Assembly (NCBI RefSeq): GCF_019175385.1
Contig: NC_083345.1
Span: 14,284,027 to 14,348,026, forward strand
Direction of reading: 5' to 3'
DNA length: 64,000 nt
Source: Lycium barbarum
Lineage: Eukaryota; Streptophyta; Magnoliopsida; Solanales; Solanaceae
Shown piece after piece: positions 47,857 to 62,070 of this stretch (its first letter is position 1; each line of letters opens with the position of its first letter). A model generated the notes under the pieces. The model had not been told where the DNA came from. It worked only from the letters and a program-made list of their open reading frames with translations, and made no database searches. A program made the translations under genes and the position numbers.

Positions 47857-48008
47857 ACCCATTGACTTACTCGAGCAACTCCAACTCAAAAAACGCCTGC
47901 CAACTGAAGAAAATTATCGAAATATATGAACCCCTTAGCATGAAAGAAATTGTAAAGCATACACACATACACATCGACAAACTGCAAAGCATCAAAAATA
48001 CAAGAAAG

Positions 48009-50620
48009 ATGAGTCAAGGACAACCTCAAAGGCCTGAAACGGAGCATCAGCAAGAGCCCATAAAATACGGAGATGTTTTTAATGTAACAGGGGAGTTAGC
48101 TGATCAGCCAATTGCACCACAATATGCAGCCATCATGCAGAGTGCTGAGACCATGGTGTTTGGTCAGACCCAAAAGGGTGGTCCAGCTTCTGTCATGCAG
48201 GCTGCTGCTACCAAAAACGAAAGAACTGGGCTTGTTAGTCATGAGGCTACCACTCAGGTTGCTGGTGATGAAGGTGTTACTGTAGCTGAAACCAAAGTAC
48301 CTGGTAGACGTATAATTACAGAATCAGTTGCTGGACAGGTATATAAGTACTCTTCGATTTCAAATTTCTCGTTGTTCCTAGTGACAAGTTGTTATTTGAT
48401 TATAAAAATGTTGTGACTTGTTTACATAGGATCTAATGATTTTGTTCTGGCGTCTAAAGATGTGATGATTTGTTTACATAGGACTATAAGTGCTAAGGAT
48501 TTTGTTAGTATGTGTTTAATGTTTAATCAAATACACTAGTCACCAAATTTAGTTAAGGTTAAGTGACTACAATCTTTAACAGACGTTTGAACAGGAGTCT
48601 GGTTGAGATTTGAAAAATAAATAAATTGTAGGATCTGAAGTTGCAATCGAAAAGGGTATTTGGAGGTTGAAATGGTGTTTGAACATGAAATACAGACGGA
48701 AAAAAGTCGAAAAACTCTTGCAACCTATTTTTGAAAATTCAAGTTCTGTTTTATGTTTTAAGCTATTGGAATAATGAGCAAATTTGATAAACATAGCAAG
48801 TATTTAAAATGTGTTAAACATAACATGTAATCTTCAAATGATATTTCAAATATTTGGAATCTTATCTGTGGTCAAATGATTGATTTGATCAATAATTTCG
48901 TAGACATGACCTGCAGAAAATGTTTGTCACTCTGAAAATTGAAATATTGCCACCTTCCTTGCCCCTTATTATTTAAGTTTGTTTTTCTAAGAGTTCATGA
49001 TGTACTAAGATAAAAGACCCCAGATACAAGCTCGAGGGGAGGGGGCTGAAGGAGTAACTGGGGAGTTTAGCTGTCCTCCACTTTCACCAACTCTAGTCAC
49101 ATATGGCAATCTTGATATGCGTGATCCCTGCAAAGGGAACGTTGGCACTGTTGTAATGTCACATCGTTTGTACTCTAGGGAGAAAAGTCTTATTTTGAAT
49201 TGTATAAAGATAGCTTAGGGAGGAGGGAAGAGCATCTTATCCTTGAGACTTGTAACTCTAACTATTTTTCTCTCTCAATCCCAAGCTCAAGAACACAATA
49301 TTGCTTTGAATAATATTGATTTCCATTATTACTGTATTACTGAGTCCCCATAGCTTTACAAATCAAACGCACACCTTGGACTTTTAAGGATCGGATACAG
49401 CCCACACTTGTCTTTAAAATCTATAAAAAATTTATAACTTTAATTGATATTCCCGAAACCCGTTTTTGCCGGAAAACAAAATATATTAAGCAGTTTGTAT
49501 ATTATTATAAACCTAAAATAAATACTCATGTATTTGAGATTATTGCAGGTATTGGGGCAATATGTTGAGCCCGTTCCAGTAACAGCAGCAGGAGTAGGAG
49601 GAATAGATGTGGAGGAAGCACCCATAACAATAGGAGAAGCTCTAGCAGCAACAGCGCACACAGCAGGAGAGAAACCGGTGGAGCAAAGCGATGCAGCCGC
49701 TATACAAGCAGCTGAAGTTAGAGCCACCGGTTCTAGTGTTATTATCCCCGGAGGATTAGCGGCCACAGCTCAGTCCGCAGCCTCAGCTAATGAGGGGTTG
49801 GCTCAAGATGTGGATAAAATCAAACTAAACGATGTCTTGACTGTAAGATTCAAACACTTTGGCCATTTGTCTTAGTTTGCTAACCACAAATCATCTTTGG
49901 GAGATTCTTTGAATTATAAAATAAACTAAAAGAGTACATGTATCAAAAATGTCATTTGAATTTTGTGATTTTGATTTTAAATGTATCGGCTGAGATTTGG
50001 AAACGGAGAATTCTTTATAAAAATTACTCCTATATTTGAATTTTGTTATTTTAAACATACAGCTGAGATTTTGAAACGGAAGTACATTATAAAAATTACT
50101 CCTACATCGCTAGCCGCAGTTTTAAACTCTAGTGAGATTATGTCTTAAATTTTATGTGTGCGAACAGTAAGATCTTCATGTCCTACTTACCCTCATATTT
50201 GTAAGGACTGATGATTGTAGTAGGTCGACTTTCAATCAAAAATAAAAATTGATCTATATAATTTTTGACAATTCTCCTAGGAGTAATTTTTTTGACGGTT
50301 GTAAGAGCAGAACATGGACGAACGTTTCACATCGCCAACCTTAATCAACAAGTGCTAGTTAATTACATAACTTGTTTGTGATTAAGGTGTAGTTTCTAAA
50401 TTATTTGATTGATAATTGATGGTTTTTTTGTTTTTAATTTGTTGTGAATTAATCATAGGGTGCCAAGGCTAAATTACCAGCTGATAAGGCAGCGACAAGG
50501 CAAGACGCAGAAGGGGTGATGAAAGCTGAGCTTAGGAATAATCCAAGCCTGACAACTTATCCTGGTGGAGTAGCTGCGTCTGTGGCTGCAGCTGCAAGAC
50601 TAAATGAAAGAGATTCATAG
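48009..50620 (+). CDS. Seed maturation protein, SMP / D-34 class LEA, three exons
   Basis: Exons are 48009-48338, 49549-49842 and 50459-50620, all in phase 0 with GT...AG introns. Together they encode 261 residues, the usual length for D-34 LEA proteins. The start MSQGQPQRPETEHQQEPIKY precedes DVFNVTGELADQPIAPQYAA, the first SMP domain. A second SMP region spans the exon 1-2 region (ITIGEALAATAHTAGEKPVE, DAAAIQAAEVRA), and a third follows (VDKIKLNDVL, KAATRQDAEGVMKAELRNN). The protein is Ala/Gly/Gln-rich and hydrophilic, as expected for a desiccation-tolerance protein accumulating in cytosol and nucleus of maturing seeds. An in-frame upstream ATG at 47835 is unlikely, given the TATA-like site after it and the normal family N-terminus at 48009. 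Confidence 0.95.
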
Positions 50621-51273
50621 TTAAGCTTTCCTCATGCAAGTATAATATTAAATCACTAGGTAAACTAAGTCGAATGTAGTCTCCCTCCCTTTTTTTTTTT
50701 TTTGGTGGGGGTAAATCCTTTTCTTGTTTTGGTCCTTTTCTATAAGTAGTAGTTAGGCTGTGTAAGTAAAAGTTATCTACTTTTTGTTAAATTACGCTAG
50801 CTGCTCGTGTATATGTATCCTGGATAAAGAATGGAAGTGTCTTTTTTCCAAGTTACAGTACTATTTCACTCAGTTTTAATCAACTTTCATATTGCTGCTT
50901 TGATCATAACAACCAGAAGGCTTTCCTTAATTTTGAAATAATTCATTCAATCAAACAATAGTATTATTAGCGTTTATCAGACATATATATGTGGTGATCG
51001 TATGTTTTGAAACCATTGCCTGATGAAGAGATCTCAAGCAGCACATTAATTACAATATATAATAAAGATTGTTTTGAATCTAAATAACATGAAATAAATT
51101 ATACAAGAATAATACGAAACACGCGCAGTAACATAGTAACGTCACGAAATAATGAATAATTAGTATTGTCCAATTGTTTTCATCGTTGAGCCTTGGGTCA
51201 AATTGATTGTAGTCTCCATCTTTAAATGCATCATCTTAGTTAATGCCATACATTCGATATAAAAAAAACAACA
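50621..51273. other. LEA 3' UTR and intergenic DNA
   Basis: The 3' UTR includes a T-run near 50690-50703. Candidate poly(A) signals such as GGATAAAGAATGG occur near 50820. No other gene or element was recognised. Confidence 0.5.
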
Positions 51274-52534
51274 GAAAAGGGCCAAAATTACCCCTGAACT
51301 TTCATAAATAGTTTATTTATACCCTTCGTTATATTATTGGGCCAATTGTGCCCTTACTATTATACTATGGGTCAAATATACCCCTGGACTTTCGAAAATA
51401 GTTTATTTATACCCTTCCTTATACTATTGGGTCAATTATGCCCTTACCGTTATACTATGGGCCAAATATACTCTTGAGTTACACAGTCTGTCACGTGTCA
51501 CAATCACAATGGCCCAACCCACTTTCTCCTAGAATTACACCCAGATTAAATTAATCACCGGATTTGACCCGTCACTTTATTTCACCCAACCCGTTTTGTT
51601 TATTTCAAACCCAAACAAAGTACTCGTACCTATTTTGTTTATTGCATTACAGGTATCGTTTCTATAAAACATGGTAGTATACAAAATGAAAACTCAAATA
51701 AAAAGTTTCACCACGTTAATAGGATCGTTACAGTAACAAAAACAAATTTATCCTTTCTTCATAGAAATGAAAACAATGCAAAGAACTCAGGCAGAGGAGA
51801 AGAGAAAAGAAACAGAAAAATCATTCTATTCCAGGAAATCCATCATGGAATAGTCGAGCCTGTTCCTCTCGACTTAATTCATCAATGGACCACCAACCAA
51901 GTGGCCTGCTTATTGAAAATATCAACACACGCTAGCCATCACTTAATTGCAGTTTCATGAATCACCATTCATGTGACAGTTAAAACCAAAAAGTCATCGT
52001 GTTGTCCATAATTTTATGATCCTTCATTTTGGGTTTTCATTTACCATGTTTTACAGAAACGAAACCTGTAATGAAATAGACAAAACGGGTACGGGTACTT
52101 TATTTGGGTTTGAAATAAAGAAAACGGGTTGGGTGAAATAAAACGATGGGTCGGATCCGGTGATTAATTTAATCTGGGTGTAATTATAGGGGGAAATGGG
52201 TTGGGTCATTTTGATTGTGACACATGGCAGACCATGTAACTTAAGGGTATATTTGACCCATAGTATAATGATAAGGGCACAATTGGCCCAATAGTATAAC
52301 AAAGGGTATAAATAAACTATTTCCGAAAGTTAAGGGGTGTATTTGGCCCATAGTATAACGATCAGGGCACAATTGGCCCAATAGTATAACGAAGGGTATA
52401 AATAAACTATTTCCGAAAGTTCAGGGGTGTATTTGGCCCATAGTATAACGGTCAGGGCACAATTGGCCCAATAGTATAACGAAGAGTATAAATAAACTAT
52501 TTCTGAAAGTTCAGGGGTAATTTTGGTCCTTTTC
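51274..52534. mobile_element. Fold-back element with subrepeats in its inverted arms
   Basis: Arms of about 430-500 bp start GAAAAGGGCCAAAATTACCC on the left and end GGGTAATTTTGGTCCTTTTC on the right. Each arm includes direct repeats: about two copies on the left, and three copies of a 90-bp unit on the right with GTATAAATAAACTATTTC at about 52307, 52397 and 52487. Inner arm sequences (GATTAAATTAATCACCGGAT and its complement) also pair. The flanks are A-rich (AAAAAACAACA, AAAAAAACAAT), so a duplication cannot be set with confidence. No coding capacity. A Mutator-type origin is possible. Confidence 0.75.
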
Positions 52535-53644
52535 CAAAAAAACAATATGCATAAAAGCTACTATTTCTTTCTTTAGAGTTACAAATACATTCTACATACA
52601 GTACTATATAAAGTCGAAGCAATAAACTTTAGGAAATTGTAAAGACAATGTTGCTGGACTGTTAATTACCGGACCAAAACTATCAAAGTTCCACAGCTAG
52701 CTAACAAAATTTTTGTATAAATTTAAGGATGAGTACATAAGCAAAAACTCAGCTCCACGGCGGCCGTTATTTGACAATGTGCCACTGTGGCTGGTACCTT
52801 TTTTTTTTGGATAATTATAGTTAATTTAGGGAGCGTTTTGTTTGAGACAAGAATAAAAATCTTAAAATGCGGAAGCACTTTATATTGGTTGAATTTTCTG
52901 ATTTCAGATTTAGAAAGCTCAAAATGAATTTCGAGATTACGTATGTTATAATCATAGTATTATTTTTATTCCTTTTAAATGTGAAATTGTAATTCTATGA
53001 TAAAATTGTTAAAATGATAAGATGCCTTCGGATTCTTCTCCCACAGTAAGTAAAAAGTTTCAAGGTTAAAATTGAAAATAAAATTTATCTCAACTATTTA
53101 GTAAGAAAATGTATTTTGGGTCTAACTCAACCTTAAAGCTAGCTAGCTTAAGATCATGTGAATGATTGCTCAAGATCGAGACGAATAATTCAAGCCTCAA
53201 CCCATGTTCGAGTTAACACTGCTGCATGCTCCATATGTTAAGGTCCATTTCTTAGTATTGTTAATTTAGACACCATTAAGACTCAAGCGGAGGGGTGAAT
53301 TGGGTCTTACCAAATTTTTGCAACTGGTTAAGATTTGTCTAACTTTTTACATGGTGGACCACGAGGAGGAACGTGGTTCTTCTTTGTGGTTCTTAAACTA
53401 CTATTTGTAGAGTGAAAATTGCAGAATAATATTTTTACATGGAAAACACCTTACTTAAAATGTGCAAAAAATTACGATCCACACTTTTGTATGATATAAC
53501 CCCAAAACACGAGCCAAATTCAGATTACGAACTTATGTAACCTAAGAGATCACTATCCCTAGCCCTTTCAATGCCTACAATCACTTGGATATAGCAACCC
53601 TTTCAAACTAATTCTAGCTTTAAGTTGAAAGTACAGAGTAAATA
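52535..53644. other. Intergenic DNA, nothing recognised
   Basis: AT-rich sequence without a recognisable gene, RNA gene or delimited element. Confidence 0.45.
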
Positions 53645-53826
53645 TGTCACGACCCGACTCGGGGCCGCGACGAGCACCTGGTGCTAGCCCACCCGAGCAC
53701 CCTCTTAGCTTACTCTTATACTTACATCTAGGTGAGCCGCATAGTTATACATACAATTCCATTCATTCGTCAACTAGTCCCAATTGGACAACAGTACATT
53801 TATATCACCATAGGCATCTATGCCAC
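53645..53826. mobile_element. LTR fragment interrupted by the next element
   Basis: Begins TGTCACGACCCGACTCGGGG, the start of an LTR family with GC-rich TGTCACGACCC termini. It is cut at 53826 by the TGTCACGCCCC terminus of another LTR. Its remainder should lie beyond the window. Confidence 0.55.
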
Positions 53827-56013
53827 TGTCACGCCCCGAACCATGGCCTGGGAGTAACACGGCACTCGGGCCTTGCTTGCATGTGTCCGAGCGAACCTCA
53901 TGGCTTGCTTGTCAACATGGGCATCAAAACAACATAATCTATATGATGCAATTTAAATGAATCAAGAAAATGTAATTTGCGGAATAAAGTCTTGAAATTT
54001 TCTCATAGCATGAAATATCATGAAAACATAATAGTCTGCAAACATGAAAGCACAACTGACTCTGTGAACTAACATCTGTCTATGAAACCTCTAAAACATG
54101 TCTGAATACTAACTATCAGGACATGGCCCTGGACTACCATAAACTGAATACTAATGCAAACTCTATGTTGAACCCCGAGAGGAGTGGGGCTCACCAATAA
54201 GCTGATAACTGAAGTGATCCTACTGTGCAGATGTATGCTCCTGAAAATCGGTATCTGCACCGTGAAGTGCAGGCCCCGGGCAAAAGGGTCGTTAGTACAT
54301 GGTGAATAGTACTAGTATGTAAAACCTGCTGAAATGAAGAACATGGCACAGTATAGGTATAGGACATGAACTGAAACTGAATGTAACTTGGACATGAGCA
54401 TGAAACGTGAGTAAAGTCTGAAAACAGTAAATCAATGGAAATACATGTATGTAAAACTGCTTGTAACGTGAGGAATGCTATAGTATAACCGACAACATGG
54501 TCTGGTACTTGCGTCCTACCAGCAGAACACTCACAACCTTGCCAGGGATATGAGATTTAAGTAATAATAAGCATGTAAGGATTCAAACTGCATAATGAAG
54601 GTGTTGCCTCCTTGCTGACAACTCTTATCCTATGGTGGCAACGTAGTTTCAGGCTATATGAGCCTTCTCGGTTAACTAAGCAATTCCCAAAAACATGAAC
54701 ATGATATAGTTGGCTAAGAAGCCCATGATTTTCGTGAAATAACTTGTAATCATGATTTCATGAAATAACTTGTAAACATGGTTTCATGAAATATCTTGTA
54801 ATATGGTTTCATGAGATAACTTGTCATAGTTTTGCAAACATGTTCTTGATTTATGAGTAATAACAATATTTCATAATTATATATATATAATTGACTTGAA
54901 AACATGCTTGTAACTTGCTACATAAAATCATAAAGTTTCATATAAACATAATGAGAATACATGAGGAAGAATTCATGATTCATGGATTAAGCTAGGGTTC
55001 CTAATAACCGTAATGGAAGATTAGGAATACAATAACGAATATAGATACAAAATTCATGTACATAAATACATAAATACGGGCTACCAATATGTTGGGTTTA
55101 ATGCCCTAGGGTTTGAACTTCATGGATATCAAGAAACGGAGCATGGGGAAGAATGTAGAGATTCCCACATGTGGATGGAAGTTCTACATAACTTAATTGC
55201 TCCAAAACTTGAATTAAAGACTTGAGCTTTGAAGAAGATTTCCAAAATCTTGAATTCTTGAACCTTGAGATGGGTTTTCTTGAAAACACTAGTTTAGGAA
55301 TGATAATTTCTTGTTTAGATTACAAGGATAGGTATTAGAATTGATTTGGAATAATTAGAGTAGGCTTACCTTGGTGTTCTTGATGATGCAAGAGGGTAGG
55401 AAGTCGTTCTAGGGCTTGAAGGAATGAAAAATAATGATTTGAACTGATATGGACGAATATATACTGTTCTGGAAAAATTCATTTTTCGGCCCAGTTAAAT
55501 ACTGGCCGTATTTTGAAATACTGGCCGTATTTTGAAATACGGACAGCACTGCCTCTCTTCAGTAAAATGGCCATAACTCTTTGCACAGATGTCCGTTTGA
55601 CGCCCATAATATACCGTTGGAAAGGTATTTCAAAGATCTACAACTTTCATGAAGGACATTTTCCCAAATTCCAAATAAGTTTTGAAATACGGGCCGTATT
55701 TTGAAATACGGTCCGTATTTAACCATTTGACATCAAATTGCCAAATTCCAGAATGCTCAGAAATCCTTGGTTTCAGTTTACGATTTGAAATACGGGCCGT
55801 ATTGTGAAATACGGTCCGTGTTTAACCATATGACATTCAACTACCAGTTTACGATTTGATTTACGGCCCGTAAACTGAAATACGGTCACTGTTCATGGGC
55901 GTAAACCACCATCTTACAACTGAAGAGGAAATTTCCAATTCCCACATTCTTTATCTGATTTTCTAAGTCTTGGATCATGGTCAAAGCTTAGTTTAAAGGT
56001 ACGAAGTGTTACA
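53827..56013 (-). repeat. 3' LTR of a minus-strand gypsy-like retrotransposon
   Basis: 2187 bp with ends TGTCACGCCCC and GAAGTGTTACA. It is related along its length to the solo LTR at 40743-42951. Immediately to the right, ATATCTCCCCCTTGG is, on the minus strand, a polypurine tract CCAAGGGGGAGATAT adjoining the LTR start TGTAACAC. This sets the orientation and shows that the internal region extends rightward past the window. Confidence 0.85.
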
Positions 56014-56028
56014 ATATCTCCCCCTTGG
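56014..56028 (-). other. Polypurine tract of the gypsy-like element
   Basis: Minus-strand CCAAGGGGGAGATAT directly upstream of the LTR start. A similar CTCCCCCTTAG motif recurs near 63820. Confidence 0.75.
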
Positions 56029-56765
56029 AATCATTCGTCCTCGAATGATGGGTCATGGTTAAGAATATAGCTGGACATGGCTTGAATACGTGAACATGAA
56101 AGAAACATGACGTAAAACATAAGAGCTTGACATGGTTACATGGGAACATGGTCATGGATCATGAGAACTGAGTACGTGATTACATGGAAACATGTACATG
56201 GGGAACATGAAACTGAGTAGTGCCTACATGAATGAGAATCATGAAACATTTGTCCTCGATTTATGGCTAGTGGTTAAGAATCGCTACTAACTCTGGAATC
56301 TACAAAATTTATGGTAGGACTTCCTTCATAATCCGGACCCTCACGACATTTCTCAAACGCCTGCCAACTAAATAAAGTACCAACACACAACTCACACGGT
56401 ATCTTAATACGCATGATGTGATATAACGTGATTACTGGATCTTGAATGTAGCTAACATATATACTGAGCTGGCTTGAACACACGGATATTGGCTGAATGA
56501 TTATATGATTACTATGCATGGGGTTTGGAAGAAAATCCGTAGGCATGAATGACAGAAAATACTGGAAATAGGCACGAACATGACATGATTACCTGGGCAT
56601 GAGACGCATGACGTAGGACATAAATACATGAAACTGGATGACATGAATACATGAGTGCTAAACTGTCATGAGATACGAATACGTGTGAAAATGGATATCG
56701 TAACATGGGATCTGAATATCGAAAACACGATTGTTACAACACGTGGGTTGAATACTAAGCGCGTG

Positions 56766-59700
56766 TGTCACACCCCATTTTAACCCGGGTTGATTTAGGG
56801 GCACAACATATTGGTGATTCCTATTTATTTTGTTTTAAGGAGTCGCCACCTAATTAATTTAATCGGTGAATTAGGACACCTAAATGTTAACTAACGTAAA
56901 GTTAAAACTAAACCTCCGTTAATAGTCTGCTTAACCAGTGTGATTCTAGGTAAGAGCTCTATATTATCCTAAAGGGAAGGGGTTAGGCATCCTTTAGAAT
57001 CCGTTAACTACGGTTGTCCGGCCAAACTTAGGTTAATTAATTAAGGTGAAAATTTGTATAAAAAACGGACGTTAAATGCCATTTTAAATAAAACTTATAA
57101 ATATTAATAAGGCTTTAAATAAGATGCTATTTAGAAATAAAACTTGCAAAAGATATTTTGCATAAAGAGAATTTTAGATGCTATTTAAATAAAGCTCAAA
57201 ATGTTGCTAAGACTTTATATGAAATATAGTAAATGCTTTTTAAAATAAGACTTGTAGAAAATATAACGATTTTGCCCGTAAATAATAGCTTTTGAGAAGA
57301 GATTTAGCAATTTTGAACTTTATGTGAATGTAGCAATGTAGAAAATCTAAGCTTATAAATAGGATTCAAAAGGAAGTGAGTTTTCTTATTAATTATGCCT
57401 AGTTAAAAATATGCATGATTGATTCAAACTTGAAGAGTTGTTTATAAAATATACTTGAGTTTATACTTGCGTATTAGTGTCGTTTTGAAATGTTTATGAT
57501 AAAAATATGATTCCCTTTACTTAAAATATATAGTCATGCCATTTTTGCAAATCAATTATTCCAAATGAAATAAAACACGAAAAGAAGAGAATAAAACTTA
57601 TGGAATTAATTGTTAGTCTTCCTTAAACTAACTACCCATTACTAAAACTAAACCTACTAATTCATTAGGATTTATCTAAACTAACAAAACAAAACAAACA
57701 AAGAGTTAATTGCATAATACAAATTAAATGCACAAAATAAATAGAGGAGTAGATAATTTAAATGGGATCAGCCCATTTTTTAAAAGAGCGGCTGCAATCG
57801 GGGCTGCTGTTGTTGAAATGGGCTCAACCCATTTGTTAAAAGATTGCTACGGATCTGCCTGCTATTGGGCCTTGGCCCAGGATTTTTATGCTTTTTATTT
57901 TGGCTGCGGATAGGACTGATGGGGGATGACCCGAGAAGATTGCGTTGGGCTTTTAGCCCAACACCGAATGCGGAAGAAGAACGAGTCCCTCGGGCTCGTA
58001 TGCGATGGTCATGCATAAAAAATAAAAAAGAAAAGGATTAGTATGAGTCTAAATAATTAATAATGCAAATTCATAACTCAAAGAAAGAACTTCAAGTACC
58101 ACCACGTCAAATGCAAATGCCAGCCAGAAACACTTATAAATTGAACTAGGCATCAGCCTCACTGACAGTAAAGAATACGCCAAAAAAAATGACTACAAAG
58201 ACTAGAACATCCAGCAAGTTACAGGACAGACAAAGCATATAGGAAACATATCATGGATGCAGGAGTTTACAGAACCCATGAAAGGATACAACTCTCGACA
58301 AAAATTAGACCCAAATGTGAAGCCAAATTATATCCTCCAACCCACCAACGAATCGACACAACTTTAAAACTTTCGTACAAATCCATATCAAATTGAACAT
58401 AACATGTTTCACATCAAATCACCTCCGCATCTCTATGGGCATGCTTAGATCACAACATAAATAAGAAAAGGGATGATTATGTCTCAACTTAACCAGTCCA
58501 TATTTTCCCAAGTAAGGCTAGCACTTTGGGTTGTGAATATCCCAAGTAAAGAAGAGTATTAAGAAGGGAATTAAATCGTTATGGCTATTACCATCTGGTT
58601 TCCCAAAAAAAAAAAAGAATCAGCTATATAGAAAGGAAATACTGCATTGGTTAAACTAAAAAAAGCATAGTGATTGACTCAAAGTTGAACCTTACCGATT
58701 TTGATAGACCCGAACTTTATCTTGTTGACGAAATTACAAATTCCTAGGGTCAGTTGAGGTCAACACAAGAACTAGACAGAACCAAATAAAGGAAGCATAC
58801 TTATGGCTTTATAATATGGAGAAGGTAAATCCAAATTTCAAGCTAAATAGGAGCGCAAAGCATTCTGGTTCTAAAATGCTGAATCTCACTGCTCTATCAG
58901 CCCAGAAATCTAAAAGAAAATCATCTCCCATATAAAGGATGAGAGCTTTGAACAACTAAGAAACAGGATATGCATGAATACCAATGGGTAATTATCTAAT
59001 CTAAAAGGTAATTTTGCTAGCACGAATGCCATTCAAGAGCAAAGGATCAACATACTTAGCACAACCTTCCTTAAAATAACAAGCTGAACTACCACTTAAA
59101 CCAATAGCAATGACTAAATCAGAGATGGTGAAAGAGAAATATAGTTCGTATGGAACGGATACATGAAATTCCAAACTTACGCATATCTACCAACTGATCA
59201 TGCATACCAATGCCAACTAATACTAGCATCAAATAGCCTAACTGAATCGCACAATAATCAGCAAACGACACTTAACAATATCATATCAAATTGGACCTAA
59301 AGCACACTCATTCAGACTAATCATCGAAACAAGCATATGGCAAAGATTAACACTAACTTGGATATCTAACCCAACATACGAGCAGGTTTGATGCTTAAAT
59401 CTTAAATCAATTACCAACCAGACAACACGATTAATATACTAAACGCACATGAAGTTAACTGAGTAGAATTAAACTGAGATTAACTAATTTGCATAAAATA
59501 ACTCATATAAACATCAAACCATAAAAAATGAATTTCAAAGAAGAAAGGAAATTGCTGACCTTTGTCAAAAGGAGATACATTCCTTCAAGTATAATCATTT
59601 TAAAGGAATGCCAAACAGTTTTCAAATTATTTTTTTGGACTTATAATGCAAAATGAAGAAACCAGGGTCATTTAGCACACACAGAGGACCAAATTTGATT

Positions 59701-62028
59701 TCACATGATCATTTCACACTATTTATCTTCATTAGAACAAAAAAAATGATACATAAGTTATTCGATCTTGTTAAAAGAAATGTTACTAGTAACAGTACCA
59801 ACACTTAGAACTAAAATAACTTGCGAACAGACCACATTAGTCCACTTAGAAATCCATTTCATCTTTTAAAACCATTTTTAGACAAATTTAAGACTTTCAT
59901 AAGTTAAACCTAAGTGATAACTTATTCAAGTGAAGCCAAGCCAATGCAATACAAGTCAGTGTAAAGCCATACAAGGCATCAATAAGACCAACTCAATACA
60001 ACATACACAAGAAAAGTTGAGAGAATGAACCTAGAACGCAGAACATCAACACATAGTACTTGGAACCAAATTGTTTCAGGAGAGTGACAGATGACAGCAC
60101 TCAAGAACCAAAAAAAAAACTTTTCCAAACACAGGAAATTTGATCCACAAGGCGATACACACACACACAATTGGTATGTTTTATCAATAGAGAGCCTCAA
60201 ATATCATTTTCAGAATTCAGCAAAGCCCAACATATATTAAAAGATATCGAAGCCGAATCCCAAATGTTGTTCAGCCTTATTTAGAGAAAAGAAACAGACA
60301 TAGAAGGCATATGAACTGGGAAAATCATACATCGTATCCTAATCTAAGCATGAAATTGATTTTAACTCAGTCACGGAACGGGACATAATTTAATTTTAGC
60401 ACTGTATCAATCCATTACAGCAATAGGGAAATAAACTAGAACTCGATATTTTAGTAATTACTTGAAAACAAATAAACAATGCATACTCCCAAAATTACTG
60501 GAACTAGAGTAAGATTTGGAGAGCTATGTTGAACTATTTTGGACCATAACCACAAAGAACACACCTCGCGACACTGAAGACTGAAGAAGAGGATAGATTC
60601 AAACTGAAAACTGGAATGTAAAACTAAAACACATACGCATTAAATCACATTATCCAATAGCCCATACTTTAATCATTCGTCAAATTGTCCAAACATGAAA
60701 CCAAAAACAAGTTAAAAAAAAAAATAGGATTAAGCATGAATAGACTTAACTAAACAGTCATACTAGAAGTATAATACAAATTGAGCACTAATCAGAAACA
60801 TTCGACACGTCCTAAACTGAACTAAAACAGAACGAAAGTAAACTAACAATACACAACCAGATGAAATAGCAAACCATATCATATCAGCATTTTAAGCATA
60901 CCCTAACGACAACTAAACTAAACAGCAGACTAATCACATAAACACATTATATGCAAGGACTGAAAAATAAATGAAAGGAATGAAGTTCACTGACCTTCTT
61001 CGGGTGCAGCGAAGTGAGGCTTCGAATCTTCGATCTACACTCGAACACTGCCAAATCCGAGTTTGCGATGCTCGGATTCGCAGCAGCAGCAAGGTAAACG
61101 AGAATAAAATTGATTTGATATTTTTGATTTGACAATAAAACAAGGCCGAAACTGCTAATAGAACTCGTATTTTTTAGGAATTATAAGCGACTAATTAGAA
61201 CTTTTCGGGGTTCAAAAAAAATTGTTTCAGAACCTTAATTTTCAGGGGATTCTGTGATTCGAAAAAAAAAGAACTACAAAATAGGGGTTTTTTTTGGGGT
61301 TCAAGAACTGTGATTCTTAGGGGATTTCCTGCGATTCCTGAACCTCCCCTAAACGATTTCAAGCAGTGACCATTTATAGGGTTTTGGCTCGTTTGAGTCG
61401 AAGAAAAAGAAGAGAGGAGCGGGGGGACAAGACGAAGGTGGGGAGCAGAGGGAAGTGGGAGCGGGGTGCAGGCGACGGTGGTGGGGTTGAAGATGACGAT
61501 GAAAGAGGAAAAGAAAGGGAGAAGGGAAAGAAAAGAGAGGGGGGAAGATGAGCGGCGGTGGGGAGAGAAAAAAAAATGAAAGGGTAGGGTTTCCCTTATT
61601 CCAAAATGGAATGGATCGGATCCGGTACTTCGTGGGCTGGGTCAATTTCTTTTGGACTGGGTATTAAATGAATGGGCTGGTCCGAAAATGTTGGTTAATT
61701 ATTTGGGCTGAGGTGAATTAAGTTGGGCTGGTAAATTAAAATGATACCAGGTAAATTAAAATGTGGACTGGTATTGTGAATTGATCCGAAAATAATATGA
61801 GTTGATTGGGCTATTACATTTAAATAAAAGACCTATTTAAATAACTTGTGTTAAAATATTACTTAATGTAAAATATGCAATTATTGGTGCTCAGATAAAA
61901 ATGGCGTTGTAATAGCCGTGCAATAATATTTCGAAAATCCACAGTAAATAAACACTATTATTTAATTATGCAAAGATAAATGCGATGCGTGTGCGTAAGC
62001 TAGCAAAATGCCGAAATGATAAAAATTG

Positions 62029-62070
<42 letters not shown>

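Noticed and set aside
47835..48008. In-frame upstream ATG extending the LEA protein by 58 residues
   Set aside because: Family members start at MSQ..., and the extension crosses a TATA-like site and has unrelated composition.
52300..52500. Regular 90-bp direct repeats resembling a CRISPR-like array
   Set aside because: Units are contiguous without unique spacers and belong to the arms of a fold-back element; the genome is a plant.
53644..53937. 97-residue Pro/His-rich frame across LTR starts
   Set aside because: It spans the junction of two LTR termini and is a by-product of GC-rich LTR ends.
61000..61045. tRNA-like T-arm text (GCTTCGAATCTTCGATC)
   Set aside because: No matching box A, acceptor stem or anticodon arm could be placed; treated as chance.
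61349..61645. Pro/Phe-rich minus-strand open frame
   Set aside because: Produced by a purine-rich block on the plus strand inside the large LTR-like element; no domain.
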